From: MPNP01 sp026710155
GTDB lineage: Bacteria; Pseudomonadota; Alphaproteobacteria; Rhodobacterales; Rhodobacteraceae
Assembly: GCA_965200885.1 (NCBI GenBank)
Contig: OZ241737.1
Coordinates: 1,488,001-1,552,000 of the forward strand
Length of the DNA stretch: 64,000 nucleotides
Reading direction: 5' to 3'
Below the pieces are notes generated by a model that was not told where the DNA came from, did not search any database, and was given only the letters and a program-made list of their open reading frames with translations. Position numbers and translations under genes: made by a program. Positions 27,105 through 35,293 of this stretch are shown piece after piece (the first letter of the stretch is position 1; every line of letters begins with the position of its first letter).

Positions 27105-28391
27105 TCAGGCCTGATATATAGGATATTTCTTGCAAAGTTTCCGGACTTCCAGCCCAACTCCATTTTCGATGGAGACATTTCCTTCCAAACCGTTTTTGGC
27201 CAGTCCTGAAAGGGTTTCCAAGATTAGTTTGCCAACCAATTCGAAATCATCGCTTCCGAAGCCTCTGGAAGTACAGGCGGGTGTACCAAGTCTAATGCCC
27301 GAAGTAATTGTTGGTTTTTCCATGTCAAAAGGAATTCCGTTCTTGTTGCATGTAATATTGGCTTTTTCAAGAGAGGTTTCCGCCTCAACACCTGTTATTC
27401 CCATCGGTCTCAGGTCAACCAGCATAACATGAGTGTCCGTTCCACCGGTAATGATGTCTAGCCCTCCTTCAATCAATGTCTGGGCCAGGCATTGAGCATT
27501 GGAAACAACCTGTTCGGAATAGGTGATGAATTCGGGCTTCAAGGCCTCTCCAAAAGCGACTGCCTTGGCAGCAATGATATGCATAAGGGGACCACCCTGA
27601 ATACCAGGAAATACGGCAGAATTGACTTTCTTGATTATTTCCTGACTGTTGGTGAATACTGCACCACCCCTTGGTCCCCTCAAGGTCTTGTGAGTTGTGG
27701 TTGTTGCAACGTCTGCATGAGGAAAGGGTGAGGGATGTATTTTTGCTGCCACGAGGCCGGCAAAGTGGGCCATGTCAACCATCAAAAGGGCACCTACCTC
27801 ATCACATATTTCCCGAAACTTCCCGAAATCGATTATTCTTGGAATGGCGGAGCCTCCAGCAATGATTAACCTGGGTCGTTCCTTGAGAGCCAGTTCTCTA
27901 ACTTCATCATAGTCAATCAGGTAATTATCTTTTCTTACACCATACTGAATCGCATTGAACCATTTGCCTGATTGATTGGGTTTGGCGCCGTGGGTCAAGT
28001 GTCCACCCGAAGCTAAATTCATGCCCAAAAAGGTATCGCCGGGAGATAACAAGGCATTGAATACAGCCTGATTTGCCTGGCTTCCCGAGTGTGGTTGTAC
28101 ATTGGAAAATTGACACTCAAATAGTTCGCATCCCCTCTCGATAGCCAGTTTTTCGGCTATATCAACGAATTCACATCCACCATAATATCGGCGATTGACA
28201 TATCCTTCGGCATATTTGTTGGTTAGTACTGAACCCTGCGCGGCCAATACGGTTGGATTGACTATATTTTCCGATGCAATAAGTTCTATCTGATTCTGTT
28301 GTCTGTTCAACTCTTCATTGATAGCATCATTAATCAGCGTATCGCTTTTCTCCAACAAACTTTTCTGGGCTGACAAAAGGTTCAGGTTCAT
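27105..28391 (-). CDS. glyA: Serine hydroxymethyltransferase
   Basis: GlyA interconverts serine and glycine with tetrahydrofolate and pyridoxal phosphate. The product has 428 residues, with 'LIASENIVNP' near residue 38, 'NVQPHSGSQAN' near 98 and the PLP-lysine motif 'TTTTHKTLRGPRGG' near 228. The start ATG 28391 leaves a 209-base divergent spacer to nadK, which must hold promoters for both genes. Confidence 0.96.
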   Translation of the reverse strand: MNLNLLSAQKSLLEKSDTLINDAINEELNRQQNQIELIASENIVNPTVLAAQGSVLTNKYAEGYVNRRYYGGCEFVDIAEKLAIERGCELFECQFSNVQPHSGSQANQAVFNALLSPGDTFLGMNLASGGHLTHGAKPNQSGKWFNAIQYGVRKDNYLIDYDEVRELALKERPRLIIAGGSAIPRIIDFGKFREICDEVGALLMVDMAHFAGLVAAKIHPSPFPHADVATTTTHKTLRGPRGGAVFTNSQEIIKKVNSAVFPGIQGGPLMHIIAAKAVAFGEALKPEFITYSEQVVSNAQCLAQTLIEGGLDIITGGTDTHVMLVDLRPMGITGVEAETSLEKANITCNKNGIPFDMEKPTITSGIRLGTPACTSRGFGSDDFELVGKLILETLSGLAKNGLEGNVSIENGVGLEVRKLCKKYPIYQA

Positions 28392-28600
28392 CTAGTACCT
28401 CCGATAAACAAAAAAAACAAATAAAATGTAATACAACCTGCTTTATTTCTTAATGGTTTCTTTTTCAGGTTTATACAATTTTATCCATATTATCTTATAT
28501 CGTCGTAAATGTTTATTTTAATTGGAATGTATTTCCAATAAAGATTGCTATTGGGTCGTAAGATTAACCTTGATTTTGAAACAGATAAATTGTTGTACTT

Positions 28601-29368
28601 ATGAACAAGCCAAATCAAATTTGTTTCCTGGCCAGTAATTCTGAAAAAGCGCAATCGTCACTGAAACTTTTCGAGAAAAGATTCGGGTATTGTCAGTTGT
28701 CGGATGCAGATGTGATTGTTGCCTTGGGCGGTGATGGTTTCATGCTGCAGACCTTGCATCAAACCAGAAACTTGGATTGTCCCGTATATGGAATGAATAG
28801 GGGTTCTGCCGGTTTCTTGATGAACGAATACCGAGAGGAAAACCTGATTGAACGACTCGAAATGGCTGAAGAAGAGGTCATCAACCCCTTGCGAATGAAT
28901 GCGCTTGATGAAGTGGGTAACAACCATATTGATTTGGCCATAAATGAAGTATCGCTCTTTAGGGCAGGACCACAAGCCATCAAACTCCGAATACTTGTTG
29001 ATGGCAAGGTCAGAATGGAAGAACTAGTGTGTGATGGAGCACTCGTGGCAACACCGGCAGGATCAACAGCCTACAATTATTCGGCGCATGGGCCAATTCT
29101 TCCAATCGGATCGGATGTTCTTGCACTTACGGCAATGGCAGCCTTCCGTCCAAGAAGATGGCGGGGTGCATTGTTGCCCAGTTCGGCACAAGTTGAATTC
29201 AGGGTTTTGGAAAACGACAAGAGACCATGTAGAGCTGATGCTGATGGCAATAGTGCTTATAAAATTCTTTCGGTGATGGTGGAAATTGATCCATCCATCA
29301 CACATAAAATATTATTTGACCGTGGCCATGGGTTGCAGGAAAGGCTGATCAGTGAACAATTTTACTGA
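28601..29368 (+). CDS. nadK: NAD kinase
   Basis: NadK phosphorylates NAD to NADP. The 255-residue product has the 'ALGGDGFMLQ' motif near residue 44, 'NRGSAGFLMNE' near 67, the 'INEVSLFRAG' block near 120 and the glycine-rich 'DGALVATPAGSTAYN' near 149. Lengths near 255 are normal for alphaproteobacterial NadK. ATG 28601 has no strong ribosome site; an AT-rich stretch precedes it. A terminator follows two bases after the stop. Confidence 0.95.
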   Translation: MNKPNQICFLASNSEKAQSSLKLFEKRFGYCQLSDADVIVALGGDGFMLQTLHQTRNLDCPVYGMNRGSAGFLMNEYREENLIERLEMAEEEVINPLRMNALDEVGNNHIDLAINEVSLFRAGPQAIKLRILVDGKVRMEELVCDGALVATPAGSTAYNYSAHGPILPIGSDVLALTAMAAFRPRRWRGALLPSSAQVEFRVLENDKRPCRADADGNSAYKILSVMVEIDPSITHKILFDRGHGLQERLISEQFY

Positions 29369-29370
29369 TA

Positions 29371-29399
29371 CTCTGGCGTTGGGCCAGAGGTTATTCTTT
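29371..29399 (+). terminator. Rho-independent terminator of nadK
   Basis: CTCTGGC (29371-29377) pairs with GCCAGAG (29383-29389) around a short loop, followed by GTTATTCTTT. This is close behind the nadK stop. Confidence 0.65.
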
Positions 29400-29804
29400 G
29401 AATGATCTTCATCCATTCCATAGGAATTTATATATTTGAAATGTATTTTTGAAGGTGAAATGTAGCGCAAGGCATTCCACTGTTATTCACATCTAATTTT
29501 GGGCATTCCATACTTGTTCCCCCATTTTTGCAACCAGTTACTTGACACCGGGGGGCGCTTGACGTTCAATGGGGTCTGGCATCACTCATGCCTCCCGGGA
29601 GGGTTGATCCCGGGCATCATGTACATGGCCGCGCGGCCCCTTCTTTCCCCTCCCGGCCTTTTGAGAAAATTCTGGGCGGGAATTGATGACATTTCTCTTG
29701 ACAATTCATGTTCGGTGTGATATAGATGCATTCCATGGGCGACTCATGACGCGTCTTGTATAGCCGAATGTATTACTGAATCAAATGATTGGGAGAACGA
29801 ACAC
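29400..29804 (+). promoter_or_regulatory. Leader region of the Calx-beta gene with a near-consensus promoter at 29698-29726
   Basis: No gene is visible in these 405 bases. TTGACA (29698-29703), a 17-base spacer and TATAGA (29721-29726) form a good sigma-70 promoter. Upstream (29540-29670) the base content turns GC-rich and holds self-complementary patches such as CCCGGG at about 29597 and 29611. The final bases before the ATG read GGGAGAACGAACAC, nearly the same leader as at 19960. Confidence 0.65.
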
Positions 29805-30311
29805 ATGAAACGATTGCTTATCACCCCCCCCCTCCATAAGTTGATGGCCCTGCTGCTGCTTGTGGTCTTGGCACAGCCTGCTGTGGCGGAACGCATCATA
29901 CCTGGCGTCACGGCACAGCTGCAGGCACCCGACATCAAGGTCATGGAAGGTGATTACGCGGTCTTCCGACTGGCGTTGTCCCGCTCGTTCGACTTTGACC
30001 TCCGGTACGCCTACCGCACGCGGGACGGCACAGCCAAGGCGGGGCAGGACTATGAGGCAAGGCAGGGCCATGTGGTGTTCTCCGCCGGGAAGCATTATGC
30101 CGAGATAAGCGTCAAGACCCACAATGACGGCATCGTCGACAACGAGCATTTCGAGCTGGTGCTGTCCGACATGGAGACGCATGGCCACGGCATGGTTTGG
30201 GGCCAGTATGTGTGGACCGGCTGGTGGCGTGTCGAAGGCCTTCCCGACACGAAGACGGTGCGTGCCGAGATTCGCAATCCACCTCCCGTCAGCGGTGGCT
30301 GGCGGCAGTGA
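29805..30311 (+). CDS. Secreted Calx-beta domain protein with a poly-C signal peptide (in-frame, ON state)
   Basis: The 168-residue product begins MKRLLITPPLHKL, then a hydrophobic core and 'AQPAVA', a clear Sec signal peptide of about 28 residues. The Thr-Pro-Pro-Leu part is coded by a run of nine C (29824-29832). The mature part has the Calx-beta pattern: 'RTRDGTAKAGQDYEA' near residue 76, 'VVFSAGKHYAEISV' near 96 and 'NEHFELVLSD' near 120. Calx-beta folds often bind calcium and occur in adhesive surface proteins; here one domain stands alone, so a role in surface or periplasmic binding is inferred. The gene is much richer in GC than nadK upstream. Its leader and C run match those of the gene at 19972. 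Confidence 0.8.
   Translation: MKRLLITPPLHKLMALLLLVVLAQPAVAERIIPGVTAQLQAPDIKVMEGDYAVFRLALSRSFDFDLRYAYRTRDGTAKAGQDYEARQGHVVFSAGKHYAEISVKTHNDGIVDNEHFELVLSDMETHGHGMVWGQYVWTGWWRVEGLPDTKTVRAEIRNPPPVSGGWRQ
29824..29832 (+). repeat. Homopolymer of nine C inside a signal peptide
   Basis: Nine C after ATCA keep the frame open as Thr-Pro-Pro-Leu. Gain or loss of one C would stop translation early, as seen in the sister gene with ten C at 20000. Confidence 0.9.
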
Positions 30312-30611
30312 TGGTGGACGCCAATTCCATTGATGGGAAATGACGGGCTTGAGATGGCCTGCGGTGCTAGTTGGTTGGGCGGCAGGGGACTGTGAATCCT
30401 CCCCGTGCCCTTCTGGATTCACGCATTTCCCACCGGGTCACGTTCCCGCCGCATTCCGTCGGGGCCATGGCTCACAGGCGGTCATGGATGAAGCGGCTGG
30501 CCCGGTCAATGCAGGTATCACCGGAATATGATGTCATGTCCGGCCCCAATCCGGTGACAGGGGAAGGGAATCACAAAACAGGGGCAAGGGCAAAAAAAGC
30601 TGAAAAACAAG
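30312..30611. other. GC-rich non-coding stretch with a dispersed repeat
   Basis: No convincing gene is present. A perfect eight-pair hairpin, GTGAATCC (30392-30399) with GGATTCAC (30415-30422), lies about 80 bases after the Calx-beta stop and could stabilise or end its transcript, though no T run follows. Its right arm begins the repeat shared with 310-342. Confidence 0.4.
30413..30445 (+). repeat. Copy 2 of the degenerate 33-bp dispersed repeat
   Basis: Matches 310-342 at 27 of 33 positions with only transitions between them. This copy is the GC-rich one and lies in a GC-rich context, so it is probably closer to the ancestral form. Confidence 0.45.
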
Positions 30612-31000
30612 ATGCGTGAATACGGTAGGATCATGATGCGGGACGAGGTAAAGGAATCCCTTGGGAAGTTTATTGACCATTTCAATGTCACAAGTCAACT
30701 TCCTGACTGATCTCCGAATGGGGTGATGAAATAGGTGGATGGGCAGATGGCTGGCCGAAGCATGTGGAGAATTTCCTTAGGGCACTAGGTAAATCATTGC
30801 TGGAAGTGGAAGGAAGGCTTTCGGCGGTTGACTTGCTTGCGGTGAAGGATCGGGCCACACAATTCCGTGTTGATTACTACAATTTCAGGTTCAGACCGTT
30901 TGAGGCCAAGACAGAAATAATCAACGAAATCATGGCCGAAATGGGACCAAAGCCGGGGTGGACACTTCTCAGGATAGCTTCTGAAAACAACTGTAAATAG
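30612..31000 (+). pseudogene. Frameshifted gene of unknown function
   Basis: ATG 30612 opens 32 codons (MREYGRIMMRDEVKES...) ending at TGA 30708. Overlapping it by four bases a second frame runs on from 30707 with 'LISEWGDEIGGWADGW' and continues to 31000, ending 'LLRIASENNCK'. Both parts look coding and no start other than a late GTG (30764) exists for the second, so I read one gene of about 125 codons with a one-base frameshift near 30707. Programmed frameshifting is possible but no slippery run is present. I do not recognise the protein. Confidence 0.45.
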
Positions 31001-31289
31001 GCTTGCATTTTACATGCTCAGGTAAGGTGCGATGCTTGACCCCTCCCCAATAAATGGTACAAAGGGGAACAACCCGACACCCAACCACCTTGCCAGGGAC
31101 AACGAACCTGACAGATCATCTTCCGGTTCAGGAGTAGATGACAATGGTTTCAACCCATCACCGGATTTCTGACCTGTGATTGTGATACAAGGTAACTGGG
31201 GAATTATCCACCATTCAGGATAAGGATCCTCTTTGAATATTTTTGTACAACCATTATCTTCCTGCTAAACGGAACAATTAGAAATTACT
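31001..31289 (+). other. Spacer upstream of the AI-2E type permease
   Basis: No gene and no certain promoter. The part from 31230 is AT-rich (TTTGAATATTTTTGTACAA) and may drive the permease-hdaA-ppk-ppx run. Nothing else stands out. Confidence 0.3.
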
Positions 31290-32369
31290 ATGGCACTTTC
31301 GGCAAAACAACAGATTACCTGGTGGGGGATAGCAATGGTCGTTACCTTGCTAGTCCTTTACCTCCTTGGAGACATTCTTTTGCCGTTTATTGTTGGAATG
31401 GCGCTCGCGTATTTGCTGGACCCTTTTGTCGATAGATTTGAGCGGATGGGTTTGAACCGTGCAATATCCACGGCTATAGTTGCCGTAATTTCCTTTATCG
31501 TTTTGGGTTCTGCCGTAGTATTTTTTGTGCCCTTGCTGGGTATACAGATCAGAGAACTTTTTGGAATTTTACCGGCCACATTGGAGACTTTTGTTGCAAT
31601 TCTACAAGTTCACTTTCCAGAATTGATAAGCACAGACTCCCAACTGGGCCTTTCCCTGAACAAGTTCCTTGGGTTTTTCCAAAACTATACCAACGAGATA
31701 TTGATTGGGATTTACAGTTCCTTTAACCTTGCCTGGCAGGCTGGCACATTCTTGATCATCGTTCCGGTTGTGTATATTTACACTCTGGCTGATTGGGACA
31801 GGCTAATTGCAAGGATAGATTCACTCTTGCCGATGGATCATAAGGACACCATTCGGGAATTGGCTGGTGAAGTGGATTTTATCTTGTCCAGTTTTGTTCG
31901 TGGACAATTCACTATTTGTCTGATTCTGGGATTGTTTTATGGATTATCACTTTATCTTGTTGGTTTGAAGGCAGGTTTGATAATAGGGTTTATTGCTGGA
32001 TTGATTTCATTCATACCTTTTCTGGGTGCCATTCTAGGAGGAGTTCTGGCAATCGGATTGGCGTTGTTCCAATTTTGGGAAAGCCCATTATTCATCAGTG
32101 TGGTGGGGTTGATATTTGTTTCGGGGCAAATTCTTGAAGGTAACATATTAACACCAAAAATAGTTGGAAAATCTGTTGGATTACATCCGGTATGGATTCT
32201 ATTTTCACTGTCGGCCTTTGGTTTTTTGTTTGGATTTGTGGGATTGATGGTAGCCGTACCTATGGCCGCAATTATCGGTGTGTTTTTGAGATTTGGTGTA
32301 AAACAATATTTGGATGGGGTTCTTTACCTTGGTAAGACTGGTAAGCATGGCAAGCAGAAAGGTGACTAG
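31290..32369 (+). CDS. AI-2E family (PerM-like) membrane transporter
   Basis: The 359-residue product is an integral membrane protein with about eight segments and a soluble insert in the middle (about residues 85-145). The block 'GLKAGLIIGFIAGLISFIPFLGAILGG' region near 225 and 'ILEGNILTPKIVGKSVGLHPV' region near 280 are the family signature (PF01594). Members export small solutes or sodium; the substrate is not known here. In alphaproteobacteria this gene is commonly next to hdaA, as found here, and its end overlaps the hdaA-ppk start by 23 bases. Confidence 0.88.
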   Translation: MALSAKQQITWWGIAMVVTLLVLYLLGDILLPFIVGMALAYLLDPFVDRFERMGLNRAISTAIVAVISFIVLGSAVVFFVPLLGIQIRELFGILPATLETFVAILQVHFPELISTDSQLGLSLNKFLGFFQNYTNEILIGIYSSFNLAWQAGTFLIIVPVVYIYTLADWDRLIARIDSLLPMDHKDTIRELAGEVDFILSSFVRGQFTICLILGLFYGLSLYLVGLKAGLIIGFIAGLISFIPFLGAILGGVLAIGLALFQFWESPLFISVVGLIFVSGQILEGNILTPKIVGKSVGLHPVWILFSLSAFGFLFGFVGLMVAVPMAAIIGVFLRFGVKQYLDGVLYLGKTGKHGKQKGD

Positions 32370-35259
32370 TACACAGATTTTAGAGTTTGATTTCAAACCC
32401 TCATACTGCGAGGCTGATTTCATCATCGCCGGTTCAAATTCAAATTTATGGGATTTGCTGCAAGATGTGGCGAATTGGCCGGATAATCGCTTTATCCTGG
32501 TTGGTCCTGAATATTCCGGTAAAACCCATCTGGCCAGGATCTGGGAAATTAAAAACAATGCCCATTGCTTTGAGGCCGAGGAATTTACAGTTGTGGAATA
32601 TGCAAAACTTCCCTCCACAAAGTCAATTGTTTTGGAGAATCTGGAACGTTTGTGTGGCAATCGAGAACAGGAGGAAGACCTGTTCCAGTTTTGCGATACG
32701 GTTTCCAAGGAAAACAGGAAGTTCCTGATTACATCAAGTATTGATCCAAAAGAGCTTGAGTTCATAAAGCCCGATCTCAGGAGTAGGCTTTTGGGTACAA
32801 GGGTTGGGAAAATAAACCAGCCTGATGCAAAGTTGCTGTCAATTCTATATAATAAACTTTTTTCGGACAAACAGATTTCCTATACACCTGATTTGATTCA
32901 ATATCTGGTAAAAAATAGTGAGAGATCTTTCTCGGCGGCTCATCGGATGGTGGAAAATCTGGACAAAATGTCCCTCATAAACCGTAAACCGGTAAGCAAG
33001 AAAATGATTAGGGAATTGATTAAAGAAGGTGCAGTGAAGAAAAAAGGCGCAAAGGAAGAAATTATTTTGAAGAATACAACCAAAGGCAGTTCGGATTTCA
33101 TCCATTCCGATTATTCGGAAGTTGTTGAGATTCCACCATCGGAAATCCAGGGTCCAAAAAAGTATTTCAACAGGGAACTCTCCTGGTTGAATTTCAATTG
33201 GCGTGTTCTTGAAGAGGCACAGAATCCTGATGTCCCACTACTGGAAAGAGTCAGGTTCCTGTCGATCTCTGCCACCAATTTCGATGAATTCTATTCGGTT
33301 AGGGTAGCCGGCTTGATGGAGTTGGCCAGCACGGGAAATTACCCTCCGGGCACTGATGGAAGACTGCCTTCAGAACAACTCATTGAAATAGAAAAGGAAT
33401 CTCGGAAACTTATATCGGCTCAGATTGATACCTGGAATTTGATTCGGGAAGAAATGGAAGACGTGGGTATTCTCATTCTCGAAAGGGAACAGTTGACCGA
33501 GGATGATAGGACTTATCTTGACAAAAAATTCATAGAGGATGTTTTCCCCGTATTGACACCTCTGGCCATTGATCCTGCCCATCCATTCCCCTTTATTCCA
33601 AATGCGGGTTTTACCATTGCCATCCGACTGGAAAGACCCAAGGATAAAAAACAACTCAGCGCATTGCTCCCCATACCCGTTCAGATAAGCCGGTTCGTTT
33701 CATTGCCACAGGGATCCAAGGATGAAACCAGATTCATTCCCCTGGAGGAACTTCTTCTTGAAAAGGTTCACTTTATATTTCCTGATTACAAGATTGTTGA
33801 AAATTGCATTTTCCGTGTTTTGAGGGATAGTGACCTTGAGATCGAGGAAGAAGCCGAGGATTTGGTTCGGGAGTTTGAAACAGCCCTCAAGAGAAGGCGG
33901 CGGGGAGAGGTGATACAAGTATCCATTTCTCAAGGTTCATATGGTGAGTTACGAAAAAAGGTATTGACCGAATTAAGGTTTTCCGAGGAAAAACTGACCG
34001 AAATACCCGGTATGATTGGCATGGCTGATCTAGGTGAGCTTGTCCTTGAACAGCGCCAGGACTTATTGTGGCCGAAATTCACGCCACGTGTTCCGGAAAG
34101 GGTCAAGGAACACAATGATGATATCTTTGCCGCCGTCAAAAGCAAGGACATGTTGTTGCATCATCCCTATGAAACCTTTGATATGGTTATCCGCTTTATC
34201 AGACAGGCGGCACAGGACCCCAATGTCGTGGCGATCAAGCAGACACTTTACCGAACCTCTTACGAAAGCCCCATAGTCGAGGCACTCTGTGAAGCAGCGG
34301 AGAATGGTAAATCGGTAACTGCACTGGTTGAACTTAAGGCAAGATTTGATGAGGCAGCCAACATCAGACAATCAAGGGCACTTGAAAGGGCAGGCGCCCA
34401 TGTGGTTTATGGTTTTATAAACCTAAAGACACATGCCAAGGTATCTTCGGTAATCCGAAGAGAAGGCAGTCAACTCTTCACCTACACGCATTTCGGAACC
34501 GGAAACTACCATCCCATAACCGCCAGGGTATATACCGACGTCAGCTTGTTTACCTGTGATGAGGAATTGGGCCGGGATGGTACAAAATTGTTCAATTACG
34601 TTTCAGGTTATGCTGTTCCCGATAAACTGGAAAGCCTGTCAATTTCTCCCTTTAATCTCAGGGAAACCCTGCAATCGCTGATTGCACGAGAAACTGAAAA
34701 TGCCAGCAAGGGACAACCGGCACAGATATGGGCCAAAATGAATGCCCTGATTGATCCATTGATCATTGATTCGTTGTATGAGGCAAGTCAGTCTGGCGTG
34801 AAAATAAGTCTGGTGGTTCGTGGAATTTGTGGGTTGAGGCCTGGCATAAAAGGATTGTCAGAAAATATTCGGGTAAAATCAATCGTGGGGAGATTTCTTG
34901 AACATTCCCGTCTTTTCTGTTTTTCCAATGGCCATGACATGCCCTCGGCCAAGGCAAGGATATTTATTTCTTCGGCGGATTGGATGGAACGCAATCTTGA
35001 CCGAAGGGTTGAAACCCTGGTTGAAATAAAGAATGATACGGTCAGGGATCAAATCATGAGCCAGATTGTTGCTGCCAATCTAGCTGATCAGGAACAGAGT
35101 TGGATTTTGCAACCCAATGGAAATTATATACGATCGAAAAACGAAGCCAATACCAACCAATTAAATTGTCATACCTTTTTCATGGAAAATCCCTCCTTGT
35201 CAGGTCGAGGTTCGGCAGGAGCAAAAAAGGAAATCAGGTTGATAAGGCCCAAGGATTAG
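32347..35259 (+). CDS. HdaA-like DnaA regulator fused to polyphosphate kinase 1
   Basis: A single 970-residue frame holds two proteins. Residues 1-228 resemble Hda/HdaA, the DnaA-like AAA+ protein that with the beta clamp triggers hydrolysis of DnaA-ATP: Walker A 'GPEYSGKTHL' at 53-62, a Walker B-like 'SIVLENLERL' at 93-102 without the usual Asp pair, and a sensor helix 'SERSFSAAHRMV' near 191. After a charged linker (229-270) comes full-length PPK1 from 'YFNRELSWLNFN' at 273, with 'IKQTLYRTS' and the phosphorylated His in 'LKTHAK' (His 696). PPK1 makes polyphosphate from ATP. In related genomes hdaA and ppk are adjacent separate genes. ATG 32347 is preferred; GTG 32362 is possible. ppx follows. 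Confidence 0.85.
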   Translation: MASRKVTSTQILEFDFKPSYCEADFIIAGSNSNLWDLLQDVANWPDNRFILVGPEYSGKTHLARIWEIKNNAHCFEAEEFTVVEYAKLPSTKSIVLENLERLCGNREQEEDLFQFCDTVSKENRKFLITSSIDPKELEFIKPDLRSRLLGTRVGKINQPDAKLLSILYNKLFSDKQISYTPDLIQYLVKNSERSFSAAHRMVENLDKMSLINRKPVSKKMIRELIKEGAVKKKGAKEEIILKNTTKGSSDFIHSDYSEVVEIPPSEIQGPKKYFNRELSWLNFNWRVLEEAQNPDVPLLERVRFLSISATNFDEFYSVRVAGLMELASTGNYPPGTDGRLPSEQLIEIEKESRKLISAQIDTWNLIREEMEDVGILILEREQLTEDDRTYLDKKFIEDVFPVLTPLAIDPAHPFPFIPNAGFTIAIRLERPKDKKQLSALLPIPVQISRFVSLPQGSKDETRFIPLEELLLEKVHFIFPDYKIVENCIFRVLRDSDLEIEEEAEDLVREFETALKRRRRGEVIQVSISQGSYGELRKKVLTELRFSEEKLTEIPGMIGMADLGELVLEQRQDLLWPKFTPRVPERVKEHNDDIFAAVKSKDMLLHHPYETFDMVIRFIRQAAQDPNVVAIKQTLYRTSYESPIVEALCEAAENGKSVTALVELKARFDEAANIRQSRALERAGAHVVYGFINLKTHAKVSSVIRREGSQLFTYTHFGTGNYHPITARVYTDVSLFTCDEELGRDGTKLFNYVSGYAVPDKLESLSISPFNLRETLQSLIARETENASKGQPAQIWAKMNALIDPLIIDSLYEASQSGVKISLVVRGICGLRPGIKGLSENIRVKSIVGRFLEHSRLFCFSNGHDMPSAKARIFISSADWMERNLDRRVETLVEIKNDTVRDQIMSQIVAANLADQEQSWILQPNGNYIRSKNEANTNQLNCHTFFMENPSLSGRGSAGAKKEIRLIRPKD

Positions 35260-35293
35260 CATTCCCATAACCATGACATAATGAGTCCTACAT

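Noticed and set aside
29781..30422. 213-codon minus-strand frame opposite the Calx-beta gene
   Set aside because: Same antisense effect in GC-rich DNA; it lacks a start signal and a recognisable domain, while the plus strand encodes a clear Calx-beta domain.
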